Below are positions 43,567 through 55,284 of a DNA stretch of 61,215 nucleotides, piece after piece. This DNA comes from Myxococcales bacterium (GTDB lineage: Bacteria > Myxococcota_A > Bradymonadia > Bradymonadales > Bradymonadaceae). The number at the start of each line of letters is the position of its first letter. Position 1 is the stretch's first letter. The stretch spans positions 1-61,215 of the forward strand of contig SKON01000080.1 in assembly GCA_007120035.1 (NCBI GenBank), in the 5' to 3' direction. Under the pieces are notes generated by a model, which worked only from the letters and a program-made list of their open reading frames with translations, was not told where the DNA came from and searched no databases. The translations under genes were made by a program, and so were the position numbers.

Positions 43567-43835
43567 GAGAGTACTGGGACGGCGAGGACCTCGACGGCGA
43601 CGGCACGCTTTCCAGCGACGCGAGAGCGATCCTCGCCCCGCTGCCTGCGACGAGGATCCCGACGGTCTGGACGCCGGTCCGGCCACCCTGATCACCGAGC
43701 TGGCCATGGCCGCAGACGACTGTTGTTTCGACTTCTCCGGAGACGGCGGCGTCGACAACGAGCTGGGCGGCATGCTCTCTGGCCTGGGGCATGACCTTCG
43801 AAGCGGAGGCCACGGTGATCCTCGGGGTCGAATAG
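43567..43835 (+). pseudogene. Fragmented lipoprotein-like remnant
   Basis: Protein-like segments appear in three different frames in order: EYWDGEDLDGDGTLSSD, then DEDPDGLDAGPATLITELAM through DFSGDGGVDNELGGMLSGLG, then MTFEAEATVILGVE ending in TAG. The DGDG / DNELG style is that of Asp-rich secreted proteins of this window. At least two frameshifts are needed, so this is a probable relic filling the gap after the FHA frame. Confidence 0.4.
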
Positions 43836-43837
43836 AG

Positions 43838-43906
43838 CTCCCCGGGTGTGGTCAATGTCGCCGCCGTTCCTACGTTGACGGCGGCGACGTCGACCACACC
43901 CGGGAG
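43838..43906 (+). promoter_or_regulatory. Long hairpin covering the ferredoxin ribosome-binding site
   Basis: The left arm 43838-43867 pairs with 43878-43906 (about 26 of 29 positions) around a 10-base loop. The right arm's end, GGGAG, is the apparent Shine-Dalgarno 6 bases before the ferredoxin ATG and is paired with CTCCC of the left arm. It could lower translation or end upstream transcripts. Confidence 0.6.
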
Positions 43907-43911
43907 TATCT

Positions 43912-44247
43912 ATGCCGACCGTGACCTTTCGTGGACAGACCATCGAGTGCGAAGCTGGAGAGAAGCTGCGGGACGTGCTGCTTCGTGCCGGGCTCTCTCC
44001 CCACAACGGCCAGGCTCGGTGGTTCAACTGCAAGGGCTTTGGGACCTGTGGCACCTGCGCCGTGGAGATCCTTCGGGGCCAGGTAGGTCCTAAGAATCGA
44101 CGGGAAGAGTGGCGCCTGGACTTCCCACCTCACGACCGCGATGCCGGTCTGCGGCTGGCCTGCCAGGTCTCGGTCACCGAGGATCTGGTGATCGAAAAGC
44201 ACGACGGATTCTGGGGCCACCTCGTCGACGACGAGGGATCTTCATGA
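43912..44247 (+). CDS. 2Fe-2S ferredoxin, plant/adrenodoxin-type fold
   Basis: A 111-residue electron carrier. The cluster-binding pattern is visible: Cys40, then GFGTCGTC giving Cys45 and Cys48, and a fourth Cys in LRLACQV about 35 residues later (spacing C-x4-C-x2-C-x~36-C). The beta-grasp start (VTFRGQTIECEAGEKLRDVLLRAG) is typical. There is no signal, so it is cytoplasmic. Its stop overlaps the next small gene's ATG. The hairpin over its ribosome site suggests translational control. The electron partner is unknown. Confidence 0.88.
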   Translation: MPTVTFRGQTIECEAGEKLRDVLLRAGLSPHNGQARWFNCKGFGTCGTCAVEILRGQVGPKNRREEWRLDFPPHDRDAGLRLACQVSVTEDLVIEKHDGFWGHLVDDEGSS

Positions 44248-44450
44248 GTCCCAACGCTCCCCACCACCCCGATAAATTGGTCGGCACTCAGTGGACCGCC
44301 GTCGACCCCGAGGAAGGTCGTCGCCACTGGCAAGTCCTGGAACGAAGCGGTGATAAGGCCCTCCTTCGGGCGGTCCTCGATGGCGTCACCCATGAACTCC
44401 CCTGGCGGGATCTTCGGGATCGCGCCCGGTGGACCCCGGGATGGTATTAG
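44244..44450 (+). CDS. Trp-rich small protein, TIGR02450 family
   Basis: A 68-residue protein coupled (ATGA) to the ferredoxin gene. The layout KLVGTQWTAVDPEEGRRHWQVLE, then LRAVLDGVTHELPWRDLRDRARW and final PGW, fits the TIGR02450 family of small tryptophan-rich proteins, in which the spaced W residues and the C-terminal W-x-P-G-W are conserved. The role of the family is unknown. Coupling to a ferredoxin is notable but may be accidental. Confidence 0.75.
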   Translation: MSPNAPHHPDKLVGTQWTAVDPEEGRRHWQVLERSGDKALLRAVLDGVTHELPWRDLRDRARWTPGWY

Positions 44451-44548
44451 AAGGGCGCTTTCATTGGCCCCCGGAGCCTACGATGCTACCCTCCGGCCAT
44501 GGAACAACGGAGCGTTAACGAAGAGTGGTACGGAATTCCGAGCCTTTG

Positions 44549-45733
44549 ATGAAGAAGTCCTGGTGGAAAATACTGCTCGTCCTGGCGGTCCTGGCCGTGA
44601 TCGCCGGCGTGGTCCTGCTCCGCGGTGGCACCGACGTGGAGGTGACCACCCTCACGGAGCGGGAACTCGTGGAGCGACTGGTGGTCACGGGCACCGTGGA
44701 GCCCGCCGAGCGGGCCGACCTGAGCGCCGAAGTCCCGGGCCGAGTGCTCCGGATCGGGGCTCGAGAGGGCGACTCTTTCTCCGAAGGAGAGGTGCTGGTA
44801 TTTCTGGACTCCCAAGAGGCCGAAGCCTCCCTGCGGCAGGCCGAGGCTTCCCTGGAGCAAGCTCGGGCTCGGCTGCGAACCGTCCGGCAACAAGCCCCGC
44901 GGGCGATTCGGAACTTTGAGGAGGCCACCGTCGTCTACGAAGGGGCCCGGGAGGAGATGGAGCGCGCCGAAGAGCTCGTCGCCGCCGGCGTTCAGCCCCA
45001 GGCCCAGCTCGATCAGCGGCGACGAGAGTTCGACAGGGCTCGTGTGGGTCTGGACAGAGCCCGCACCGAGATGGAAGAGGCCAGCCCTCAAGGTAGCGCC
45101 GTGGCCGAGGCCAGCGCTCAGATCCGCCAGGCCCAGGCTGGCCGCGACCTGGCCGCCGTGAACCTCGCCAACCACGAGATCCGAGCCCCCTTCGACGGCG
45201 TGGTCCTCCAGCGGTCTGTGGAGCGCGGTCAGACCGTACAGCCCGGGGCGATGCTCCTCCTCGTCGCCGCCTCGGGTCGCCCGGAGATCCGAATCGATCC
45301 CGACGAACGGGAGATCGCAAACCTCACGCCCGGGCTCTCCGCCCTGGTCCTGGCCGACGCCTTCCCCGATCACCCCATGGAGGCCGAGCTCGACCGCCTC
45401 CACCCGGCGGCCGACCGGGAGCGAGCCACGGTGGCCGCCTTCCTGCGCCTCCTCGACGATCCCCCCGAGGGCCTGCGCTCGGACATGACCGTCTCCGCCG
45501 ACATCGAGCTCCGACGCCGGGAGGACGCCTCGGTGCTCCCCGTACGGGCCCTCCGCGGCCGGGCCACCAGCGACCCCTACGTGCTCGTCGCCGACGAGGG
45601 CCAGGCCCTCAGGCGCTCAGTCTCCATCGGCCTCGTGGGCGACGACTACGTGGAGATCGTCGACGGGCTCTCCACCTCGGACCAGGTAATCCTCACCACC
45701 GAAGTCACCGAAGGCGACCGGGTCCGACCATGA
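44549..45733 (+). CDS. ABC exporter membrane fusion protein (MacA/HlyD type)
   Basis: A 394-residue adaptor with one N-terminal membrane helix (KILLVLAVLAVIAGVVLL), a lipoyl half (AEVPGRVLRIGAREGDSFSEG), a long coiled coil (about 75-205), the second half (IRAPFDGVVLQRSVERGQTV) and beta-barrel domains. Start MKKSWWK at 44549 is preferred over an ATG-like start eight codons upstream. With the FtsX-type permease and LolD-type ATPase that follow (overlaps of 4 and 8 bp), it forms a three-gene tripartite exporter. The substrate is unknown. No outer-membrane partner is adjacent. Confidence 0.88.
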   Translation: MKKSWWKILLVLAVLAVIAGVVLLRGGTDVEVTTLTERELVERLVVTGTVEPAERADLSAEVPGRVLRIGAREGDSFSEGEVLVFLDSQEAEASLRQAEASLEQARARLRTVRQQAPRAIRNFEEATVVYEGAREEMERAEELVAAGVQPQAQLDQRRREFDRARVGLDRARTEMEEASPQGSAVAEASAQIRQAQAGRDLAAVNLANHEIRAPFDGVVLQRSVERGQTVQPGAMLLLVAASGRPEIRIDPDEREIANLTPGLSALVLADAFPDHPMEAELDRLHPAADRERATVAAFLRLLDDPPEGLRSDMTVSADIELRRREDASVLPVRALRGRATSDPYVLVADEGQALRRSVSIGLVGDDYVEIVDGLSTSDQVILTTEVTEGDRVRP

Positions 45734-46959
45734 TTCCCCGCCGGATCGAGTGGTACATCGCCTACCGGTTTCTCCGGGAAGGCAGCACCCAGACCCTCCT
45801 GATCTTCGCCGGCGCCGCCGTAGGGGTCGCCGTGGTGGTCTTCCTCACGGCTCTGATCGGGGGGCTCCAGGAGTCCCTGATCGACACCACCCTGGGCTCT
45901 CAACCCCATATCGTTGTGGAGCGCCTCGACGAGGAGACTCGGCCGGTCTACACGGCTTCTTCCACGGAGGCCGTCTTCTCCCGGGTCCAGCCCCGCACCC
46001 AACGGGAGCGCCCCTTGAACCGGTGGCAACAGCTCGCCGACCAGCTCGGCGCAGAGCCCGGCGTGGCCGCCGTCGCCCCCGTGGCCTCCGGTCCGGGATT
46101 CGCCGTCCGGGGCAACTCCCGAAAGCCCATCCAGGTGCTGGGAATCCGGCCCGACGAGTACACCCCGATCATCGACCTCGAAGACCGCCTGACCGCTGGC
46201 GACTACAGTCTCGACGGCTCCGGCGTGATCCTGGGCTCCACCCTGGCCCGGGACCTGGGCGCCGACATCGGCGACCGTCTCCGGCTGGTCAACGCCGCCG
46301 GGGAAGGCCGGACCTTCACGGTCCGGGGCATCGTCGACGTCGGCGCCGAGGCGGCCAACGAGTCCTGGGCGATCATCGCGCTCCGAGACGCCCAGAGCCT
46401 CCTGGACCTCCGCGGCGGCGTCACCCGCCTGGAGCTGACCGTCGACGAGATCTTCGAGGCCGAGTCCATCGCCGCCCGCCTCCGCCAGACCTACCCCGTG
46501 CAGTCCACCAGTTGGCAGGAGGCCAACCGAGACCTCCTCACGGGCCTCCGCAGCCAGAGTGCCTCGTCGACGATGATCACCGTCTTCGTGATCATCGCCG
46601 TGGCCCTCGGCATCGCCAGCGTCTTGATCGTCTCCGTGGTCCAGCGCCGCGGCCAGATCGGGGTGCTGCGAGCCATGGGCGCCCCCATGTCCTCCGTGGT
46701 CCGGGTCTTCTTGATCCAGGGCGCCCTGGTGGGCCTGGTGGGCTCCGTGCTGGGGACCCTCTTCGGATGGCTCCTGGTGCTCTTCTTCGTGACCTTCGCC
46801 CGGGATCCCGAGGGAGACTCCCTCTTCCCCATCGACCTGACGCCGGAGCTGGTGATCGGCGCCTCGATCCTGGCCACCATCACGGGGCTGATCGCCGCCG
46901 TGGCCCCCGCCCGCCAGGCCGCTCGCCTCGACCCCTCAGACGCGATCAACAATGGGTGA
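45730..46959 (+). CDS. ABC transporter permease, MacB/LolC/FtsX superfamily
   Basis: A 409-residue permease with the superfamily's four helices: one at about 22-45, then, after a ~220-residue periplasmic domain, three at about 276-303, 325-350 and 375-395. The periplasmic part contains the MacB-PCD-like segments [27 protein letters not shown]-like and [14 protein letters not shown]. The C-terminal [19 protein letters not shown] is typical of this superfamily. Unlike MacB, the ATPase is a separate gene. It overlaps both neighbours, so the operon is tight. Confidence 0.88.
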   Translation: MIPRRIEWYIAYRFLREGSTQTLLIFAGAAVGVAVVVFLTALIGGLQESLIDTTLGSQPHIVVERLDEETRPVYTASSTEAVFSRVQPRTQRERPLNRWQQLADQLGAEPGVAAVAPVASGPGFAVRGNSRKPIQVLGIRPDEYTPIIDLEDRLTAGDYSLDGSGVILGSTLARDLGADIGDRLRLVNAAGEGRTFTVRGIVDVGAEAANESWAIIALRDAQSLLDLRGGVTRLELTVDEIFEAESIAARLRQTYPVQSTSWQEANRDLLTGLRSQSASSTMITVFVIIAVALGIASVLIVSVVQRRGQIGVLRAMGAPMSSVVRVFLIQGALVGLVGSVLGTLFGWLLVLFFVTFARDPEGDSLFPIDLTPELVIGASILATITGLIAAVAPARQAARLDPSDAINNG

Positions 46960-47638
46960 CGACGACACGACACCGATCCTGCGCCTCGAAGAGGTCCGTC
47001 GATCCTTCGGCGACGTGGTGATCACCGAAGCCCTCAAGGGCATCGATCTCGAGATCTTCCCCGGGGAGTTCACCTCCCTCGTGGGCCCCTCGGGCTCCGG
47101 CAAGAGCACCCTCTTGAACATCATGGGGCTTTTGGACCGCCCTACCTCGGGACGAGTCCTGGTCCACGGCGACGACACCACCACCCTTGACGATCAGGCC
47201 ATCACCCGCCTCCGGGGCCGGACCCTGGGGTTTGTCTTCCAATTCCACCACCTCCTGACGGCCTTCTCGGTCCTCGAGAACGTGATGATGCCCGCCGCCC
47301 TCGACGGCGGCGGGTTCACGCAGGAGATGCGGGAACGGGCTCTGGAGCTCCTGGACGCTGTGGGCATCGCCTCCCAGGCCGACAAGAACGCTCGCCAGAT
47401 CTCCGGCGGTCAGCAGCAGCGAGTGGCCATCGCCCGAGCGCTGATGATGGAGCCCGACCTGGTCCTGGCCGACGAACCCACGGGGAACCTCGACACCGCC
47501 TCGGCGGCGGTGGTCTTCGAGCTCCTCCAGAAGATCAACGACGACACCGGCACGGCCTTCCTCCTCGTCACTCACGACACGGAGCTCGCCGAAGCCTGCC
47601 CCCGAGAGCTCCGGATCGTCGACGGCTTGCTCTGCTGA
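46952..47638 (+). CDS. ABC transporter ATPase, LolD/MacB type
   Basis: A 228-residue nucleotide-binding subunit. Walker A is GPSGSGKST (about 45-53), the signature is [15 protein letters not shown], Walker B is [12 protein letters not shown], and the switch His lies in LLVTHD. The FQFHHLL stretch after the Q-loop is characteristic of the LolD/MacB branch. It powers the adjacent permease. The gene ends 3 bp from the convergent lipoprotein gene. Confidence 0.92.
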   Translation: MGDDDTTPILRLEEVRRSFGDVVITEALKGIDLEIFPGEFTSLVGPSGSGKSTLLNIMGLLDRPTSGRVLVHGDDTTTLDDQAITRLRGRTLGFVFQFHHLLTAFSVLENVMMPAALDGGGFTQEMRERALELLDAVGIASQADKNARQISGGQQQRVAIARALMMEPDLVLADEPTGNLDTASAAVVFELLQKINDDTGTAFLLVTHDTELAEACPRELRIVDGLLC

Positions 47639-47641
47639 GCC

Positions 47642-48268
47642 TCACTCGCGCAGCGCGTCGGCCAACCCGTAGAGATGGATCGCCGTGTCGTGGCTCGCCC
47701 CACCCTCCAGGGTGGTCAGGAAGGCGACGGCCTCGTCGACGTCGTCGATCGCCAGGAATCGGTAGAGGTACCACTGGTCATCGTGGGTCGTCACGGTGAT
47801 CCGCAAGACCCCCTCCATGGTCGGCTCGTACCGGTCGGCCGCCGGCGGCTCCGCCGTGGGCTCGGGCACCCGCTCCGAGTAGGCTTCAGAGGCAGCTTCG
47901 AAGAACCCCGCCGCCGCAAGAGCCTTCATCAACCCCTGGCGCTCCGCCTCGTTCAACACCCGCCGAGCCTCGGCAGGGGATCCATCCTCATGCCGACCGA
48001 TGGGCTCCATCCGACGATCCGTGGCGAAGAGGGACACCGACAACACCTGGGGCTCCGAGGGATCGGCCGGGGTGATCCCCAGGCTCAAAGACAGGGTGTC
48101 GTCGGCGGCGAGCTCCTGGATTAGCGCCTCTTCCTCGGTCATCTCGGCATCCTGGGCTTCCTCGAGATCCACTGGCTGGCTCGGCGGCTCATCGCCGGGC
48201 ACGGTCGAGTTGGAGCAACCGAATGTCAGCGCGATGAGGACGAGTAGTACGGGCAACCTGAGCTTCAT
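47642..48268 (-). CDS. Lipoprotein, unrecognised
   Basis: A 208-residue lipoprotein (MKLRLPVLLVLIALTFGC) with an acidic linker rich in Glu and Asp, then a compact alpha/beta domain (TLSLSLGITPADPSEPQVLSVSLFATD, LNEAERQGLMKALAAAGFFE, GVLRITVTTHDDQWYLYRFLAID). The pattern of a beta sheet followed by a helix with LMKAL..GFF recalls small domains in uncharacterised periplasmic proteins. No motif identifies a function. It converges on the ABC operon. Confidence 0.7.
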   Translation of the reverse strand: MKLRLPVLLVLIALTFGCSNSTVPGDEPPSQPVDLEEAQDAEMTEEEALIQELAADDTLSLSLGITPADPSEPQVLSVSLFATDRRMEPIGRHEDGSPAEARRVLNEAERQGLMKALAAAGFFEAASEAYSERVPEPTAEPPAADRYEPTMEGVLRITVTTHDDQWYLYRFLAIDDVDEAVAFLTTLEGGASHDTAIHLYGLADALRE

Positions 48269-48617
48269 GATCTCTCCAACGTCAAACTATCCTGGACTCC
48301 AAACAAACCAGATGGCCCGTGATTTGCAAACCTCAATTCCCACGCTCCCCCTGGACCGGAGAACACCTCCGGTTCGGAGCAAGGGCGCCCGAAAGACGGC
48401 GCACCTTTTGTCCCACTCATTAGGTCCCCCACCACCTCGCCAGTTACTTGATGGGAGGTGACCAATGAGTCCGCTCCGCATCTTACTCGCGAGATGTGGG
48501 ATTCATGAGCTTGGCACCGCGTGCAAGGGAAACTGAAGCGCCCTCTCTACCGAAGCCCCAAACGGAATTCCAGCCCTGGGGTGACGGGGGTGGTTCGATG
48601 GGGAAAGAGACCGGAAC
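48269..48617. other. Gene-poor gap with a small hairpin
   Basis: Apart from the possible 23-codon ORF listed separately, this stretch holds a short hairpin (CCGGAG-N5-CTCCGG at 48356-48372) and degenerate flanking units of the family-2 element that begins at 48618. I see no promoter or gene of ordinary length. Confidence 0.4.
48465..48536 (+). CDS. Possible 23-residue peptide
   Basis: ATG follows GGGAGGTG at good spacing and encodes MSPLRILLARCG then IHELGTACKGN before TGA. It is too short for confidence; the strong ribosome site is the only support. It could be a leader peptide, but no attenuator or structural gene follows it directly. Confidence 0.15.
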   Translation: MSPLRILLARCGIHELGTACKGN

Positions 48618-49036
48618 GTCGGGGTTTGCGGCGGATCATTTCCCCACCGAGTTCAGGGCTCCCACGGTCTACCCCCGGAAAATCCCGGGGGCTATAATGT
48701 AGTGGGGCTACGCGGGCCCCAAGGGGCCGCTCCGCCGCGATGTTTTGAACCTTCGTGATGATCCAGGACCAGGCATCCGATGCGAGCCCAAGGTCGCCAG
48801 ATTTTTCGTGCCGCCTGGAAAAGTCCCGCCACACGGTCAAGGCTGAGGCGGCCGTCTGGCCCCGGAGCCCTGATCTGGCGATTCTTCAATGGGTCACCGC
48901 GTCGTTCCAATGCCCTCGGCGGAACGGGGCCTTGGCCCCTGTGAAGCCCCACTATCTATAGCCCCCGGGCTTGTCCGGGGGTAGACCGTGGGGGCCCTGA
49001 ACTCGGTGGGGAAATGAACCGTCGCCAACCCCGACG
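48618..49036. repeat. Palindromic element family 2, full copy
   Basis: About 91-bp arms (48618-48709 and 48946-49036) are near-perfect inverted repeats that contain a GC hairpin (CCCCCGG...CCGGGGG), a TATA-like CTATAATGTAG/ATAGATAG segment and an outer 30-bp unit. The ~235-bp centre aligns with the centre of the copy at 57422 in inverted orientation (shared ends GGGCCGCTCCGCCGC and GGAACGGGGCCTTGGCCCC). On the right, further 30-bp units continue to about 49105. No gene is evident. Confidence 0.8.
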
Positions 49037-49129
49037 CCACGAACGATGCCACCGCCACCCCCGACGCTACGACGGAGATCGTCGAACCACCCCGTCGCAC
49101 ACACCGGTGTCCACCACGGCAAAACCGGC

Positions 49130-49158
49130 TTGATTAACCACGGTAAAGCGTTTACTTA
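49130..49158 (+). promoter_or_regulatory. Sigma-70 promoter of tRNA-Leu
   Basis: TTGATT (49130-49135), a 17-base spacer, and TACTTA (49153-49158) lie about 12 bases before the tRNA's first base. Spacing is ideal and each hexamer fits the consensus moderately well. Confidence 0.6.
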
Positions 49159-49170
49159 CTCCCCCCACGG

Positions 49171-49252
<82 letters not shown>

Positions 49253-49323
49253 TCGGCCCTTTCCACGTCCCCCGTCCGGGACACCTGAACGCGCTTTTTT
49301 GGCAGAACCAAGGAGATCGATTC

Positions 49324-50718
49324 ATGCCCTTTGAGATCGAAGAGACCGGCGAGTTGACGCGAACCGCAAACGTGACCGTTCCCGCTGCGGACTACGAGAA
49401 GAAGGTCAACGCGGCCCTGAGGAAGCTCTCGGGTCGGGTCAAGATCAAGGGCTTCCGCAAGGGCAAGATCCCCCTGCCGGTGCTCAAGCAGCGGTACGGC
49501 GCCAGCGTCACCCAGGACGTGGTCCAGGAGCTGGTCAACGAGCAGATCCGAGCCCTCCTCGACGACGTGGGCAGCGTCCTCCACCTGGGCACCCCGCAGG
49601 TCAACGCCATCCCCCTCGATGGCGAAGGCAACCTGAGCTTCACCATCGATCTGGAGCTACGGCCCCAGATCGACCCCATCGGCTACCTGGGCATGGAGGT
49701 AGAGAAGCCCGTCGTCGAGATCGGCGACGACGAGATCACCGCCGCCCTCGAAGACCTCCGAGAGCAGCACTCCAGCCTGGAGCCCGTGGTCCTGCGAGAG
49801 ACCATCTCCGCCGGCGACGTGGTCACCCTGGACTTCAAGTCCTTGAGCGAGCACGAGGAGCTCAAAGAGATCCAGAGCGACGATGTCCAGTTCAAGGTCG
49901 GCGCCGGGCAGGTCCTGGAAGGCATCGACGAGGCCGTCACGGGCGCCGGGTTCACGGACACCGTGGAGGCCTCCATCGAGCTCGACGAGAACTACCCCAC
50001 CGAGGAGCTCCGCGGCGAGTCGGTGAAGCTCGAGCTGAAGATCAAGAAGGTCGAGCGCGAGGTATTCCCCGAGCTCGACGACGACTTCGCTCAGAAGACC
50101 GGCGATGGCGAGACCCTCCTGGAGCTCCGCAGCAACCTCCGCAAGCGGCTCCAGGAGCAGCGCGAGGAAGAGGCCCGCGATTTGGCCATCGCCGACATGA
50201 TGGAGCGCCTCCTCGACCAGAACCCCTTCACCCTGCCGCCGGCCTTCCTTCAGGAGCAGGTGGAAGACTCCGCCCGACGACGATTTCAGATGCTCAGCCA
50301 ACAGGGACTTAACCCGGAGCAATTCGGGCTTACCCTCGATGCCCTGCAGGAAGAGATCCGCGACGACGTGGATCGACAGGTGCGGGAAGAGCTCCTCTTG
50401 ATGGAGATCGCCCAGAAAGAGAAGATCAAGGTCGAAGAGGAAGATCTGATGGCCCACCTGGAGAAGATCGCCGGCAACATGGGGATCTCCGCCCAGCAGT
50501 ACCTGGCCTACATGCGCCAGAATCCCCAGTCCCTGCAGCAGCTCCAGGGCGGCGTCCTCCTGGACAAGACCCGGGATCACCTCCTCGACGAGGCCACCAT
50601 CACCGAGGTCCCCTGGCCGGAACAAGAAGAGCCCGCTGAAGAAGAGGCTGCTGAAGAAGGTGAGGAAGAAGAAGTCGATGCGAGCGGTTCAGACGAAGAC
50701 GACGAAGACAAAGAGTGA
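49324..50718 (+). CDS. tig: Trigger factor (ribosome-associated chaperone, peptidyl-prolyl isomerase)
   Basis: A 464-residue chaperone that meets nascent chains at the ribosome exit. The N-terminal ribosome-binding loop is [17 protein letters not shown] (about 43-59), the FKBP-type domain spans about 155-245 ([31 protein letters not shown]), and the helical arms follow to about 430. The last 30 residues are an acidic tail ([26 protein letters not shown], written in part). ATG at 49324 has AAGGAG 8 bases upstream; the longer frame would read through the tRNA. It heads the tig-clpP-clpX-lon cluster. Confidence 0.95.
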   Translation: MPFEIEETGELTRTANVTVPAADYEKKVNAALRKLSGRVKIKGFRKGKIPLPVLKQRYGASVTQDVVQELVNEQIRALLDDVGSVLHLGTPQVNAIPLDGEGNLSFTIDLELRPQIDPIGYLGMEVEKPVVEIGDDEITAALEDLREQHSSLEPVVLRETISAGDVVTLDFKSLSEHEELKEIQSDDVQFKVGAGQVLEGIDEAVTGAGFTDTVEASIELDENYPTEELRGESVKLELKIKKVEREVFPELDDDFAQKTGDGETLLELRSNLRKRLQEQREEEARDLAIADMMERLLDQNPFTLPPAFLQEQVEDSARRRFQMLSQQGLNPEQFGLTLDALQEEIRDDVDRQVREELLLMEIAQKEKIKVEEEDLMAHLEKIAGNMGISAQQYLAYMRQNPQSLQQLQGGVLLDKTRDHLLDEATITEVPWPEQEEPAEEEAAEEGEEEEVDASGSDEDDEDKE

Positions 50719-50746
50719 ATCTTTGATGACCCTCTAAGGAGAGAAT

Positions 50747-51337
50747 ATGGCCTTCATCCCAAGCGTAGTCGAGGAAACCCACCGCGGCGAACGGGGCTGG
50801 GACATCTTTAGCCGCCTGCTCAAGGACCGCATCATCTTCCTGGGCACCGCGGTGAACGACACCATCGCCAACTCCATCATCGCCCAGCTCCTCTTTCTGG
50901 AGAGCGAGGACCCGGAGAAGCCCATCTCCCTCTACATCAACTCTCCCGGAGGGAGCGTCACCGCCGGCCTGGCGATCTACGACACGATGCAGTACATCCA
51001 GGCCCCGGTGAGCACCATCTGCCTGGGGCAGGCGGCCTCCATGGGGGCCGTGCTCCTCGCCGCCGGCGAGCCGGGACAGCGGTTCAGCCTCCCGAACTCT
51101 CGGATCTTGATCCACCAGCCCATGATGGGCGGGTTGAGCGGTCAGGCCACGGATATCGACATCCAGGCCCGAGAGATCCTGAAGCTCCGGGAGACCCTCA
51201 ACCGGATCCTCGCCGACTGCACGGGACAGGACATCGAGAAGATCGCCGCCGACACGGAGCGTGACTTCTTCATGAGCTCCGTTCAGGCCAAAGAGTACGG
51301 CCTCGTCGATGAGGTCTTCGAGCCCCGGGAGAAATGA
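50747..51337 (+). CDS. clpP: ATP-dependent Clp protease proteolytic subunit
   Basis: A 196-residue serine peptidase forming the double heptameric chamber. The catalytic triad is Ser98 (GQAASMGA), His123 (LIHQP) and Asp173 (TERDFFM). The hydrophobic N-terminal loop and [14 protein letters not shown] are standard. A TAAGGAG site precedes the start. It lies 28 bp after tig and 137 bp before clpX, with which it forms the ClpXP protease. The clpP-clpX gap contains a 15-bp direct repeat (CGCACAAGAGTCACC) around 51423-51452. Confidence 0.96.
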   Translation: MAFIPSVVEETHRGERGWDIFSRLLKDRIIFLGTAVNDTIANSIIAQLLFLESEDPEKPISLYINSPGGSVTAGLAIYDTMQYIQAPVSTICLGQAASMGAVLLAAGEPGQRFSLPNSRILIHQPMMGGLSGQATDIDIQAREILKLRETLNRILADCTGQDIEKIAADTERDFFMSSVQAKEYGLVDEVFEPREK

Positions 51338-51474
51338 ACTTTTCCGATCTCCTGAATCCTCTGCTACCATCCGACAGGGTCGGGAAATAAGGCAGCCCAG
51401 CTCGCCGTTTCCCGAAGGACGGTCGCACAAGAGTCACCGCACAAGAGTCACCGAGAGAGACACCAGGATTTCAG

Positions 51475-52734
51475 ATGGCGAAGAAAGGCAACAGCGGGGG
51501 ACACGCCAATCTTTGCTGCTCCTTCTGCGGAAAGAGTCAGCGAGATGTCCAGAAGCTCATCGCCGGGCCCACGGTCTATATCTGCGATGAATGCATCGGC
51601 CTCTGCGGGGATATCATCGACCAGGAAGTGGAGCGGGAGAGCCGGGCCACAGGCCTGGCCAACGTCCCTCGCCCCAAAGAGATCAAAGAGGTCCTGGACG
51701 ACTACGTGATCGGCCAGGAGATGGCCAAGCGGATCCTCTCGGTGGCCGTCCACAATCACTACAAGCGCATCGAGAGCCACGTCGATGCCGATGACGTGGA
51801 GCTGCAGAAGTCGAACATCCTGCTCATCGGTCCGACGGGGAGCGGCAAGACGCTCCTGGCTCAGACCCTGGCGCGGATCCTGGACGTGCCCTTCTCCATC
51901 GCCGACGCCACGAGCCTCACCGAGGCCGGTTACGTCGGCGAAGACGTGGAGAATATCATCGTCAACCTCCTGCAGGCCGCCGACGGAGACGTGGAGCGGG
52001 CCAGCCGGGGGATCATCTACATCGACGAGATCGACAAGGTCTCCCGTAAGGGCGAGAACCCCTCGATCACCCGGGACGTCTCCGGGGAGGGGGTCCAGCA
52101 GGCTCTGTTGAAGATCATCGAGGGCACCGTCGCCAGCGTCCCCCCCAAGGGCGGCCGCAAGCACCCCCAGCAGGACTTCTTGCAGATCGACACCACGAAT
52201 ATCCTCTTCATCTGCGGCGGCGCCTTCTCCGGTCTGGAGGCGGTGATCGCCAACCGGATCGGCGACAAGCGCATCGGCTTTGGCGGCGAAGTGGGCAAGG
52301 CCAAGGATCGGTCCACCACGGAGCTCCTCGCGGAGCTGCAGCCCGAGGACCTGATGCGGTTCGGCCTGATCCCGGAGTTCGTCGGCCGAGTACCCGTGAT
52401 CGCCACCTTGCAGGAGCTCGACGAGGACGCCCTCGTGGAGATCCTCACCCGCCCCAAGAACGCCCTGATCAAGCAGTACCGAAAGCTCTTCCGCATCGAC
52501 GGGGTAGAGCTGACCTTCGATGATGACGCTCTGCGGTCCGTCGCCCGGGCGGCCCTCGGTCATAAGACCGGGGCCCGGGGACTGCGATCCATCCTGGAGC
52601 GGTTGATGATGGATCTGATGTACGACCTCCCGGACCGGGAGGAGCTCACCGAGGTCCGTATCACTGACGATATGGTCCATCGCGCCGAAAACGCCTCGAT
52701 CCAGCTCGACGTATCTACGGCTGAGTCGGCCTGA
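51475..52734 (+). CDS. clpX: ClpX unfoldase, ATP-binding subunit of ClpXP
   Basis: A 419-residue AAA+ unfoldase. The N-terminal zinc-binding domain has CSFCGK and [10 protein letters not shown] (four Cys). The AAA+ domain has Walker A GPTGSGKT, pore loop GYVGEDVE, Walker [10 protein letters not shown] and the IGF loop region [10 protein letters not shown] for ClpP docking. Sensor II is in GARGLRSI. Length is normal. It recognises and unfolds substrates for ClpP. Confidence 0.96.
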   Translation: MAKKGNSGGHANLCCSFCGKSQRDVQKLIAGPTVYICDECIGLCGDIIDQEVERESRATGLANVPRPKEIKEVLDDYVIGQEMAKRILSVAVHNHYKRIESHVDADDVELQKSNILLIGPTGSGKTLLAQTLARILDVPFSIADATSLTEAGYVGEDVENIIVNLLQAADGDVERASRGIIYIDEIDKVSRKGENPSITRDVSGEGVQQALLKIIEGTVASVPPKGGRKHPQQDFLQIDTTNILFICGGAFSGLEAVIANRIGDKRIGFGGEVGKAKDRSTTELLAELQPEDLMRFGLIPEFVGRVPVIATLQELDEDALVEILTRPKNALIKQYRKLFRIDGVELTFDDDALRSVARAALGHKTGARGLRSILERLMMDLMYDLPDREELTEVRITDDMVHRAENASIQLDVSTAESA

Positions 52735-52762
52735 TCCTCACCCTCACGAGCCCACACAACCT

Positions 52763-55192
<2,430 letters not shown>

Positions 55193-55284
55193 CCACTCTC
55201 GCACCGCTGGCACACCCCCGTCTCCCCGTGTATCCTCCGCCCGTCCGCGCTGATTGATGAGATCCGGAGGCAGGAGAGTCGAAC

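Noticed and set aside
48496-49100. Short open frames inside the family-2 element
   Set aside because: They are present on both strands because of the palindrome, and they are not preserved in the second copy.
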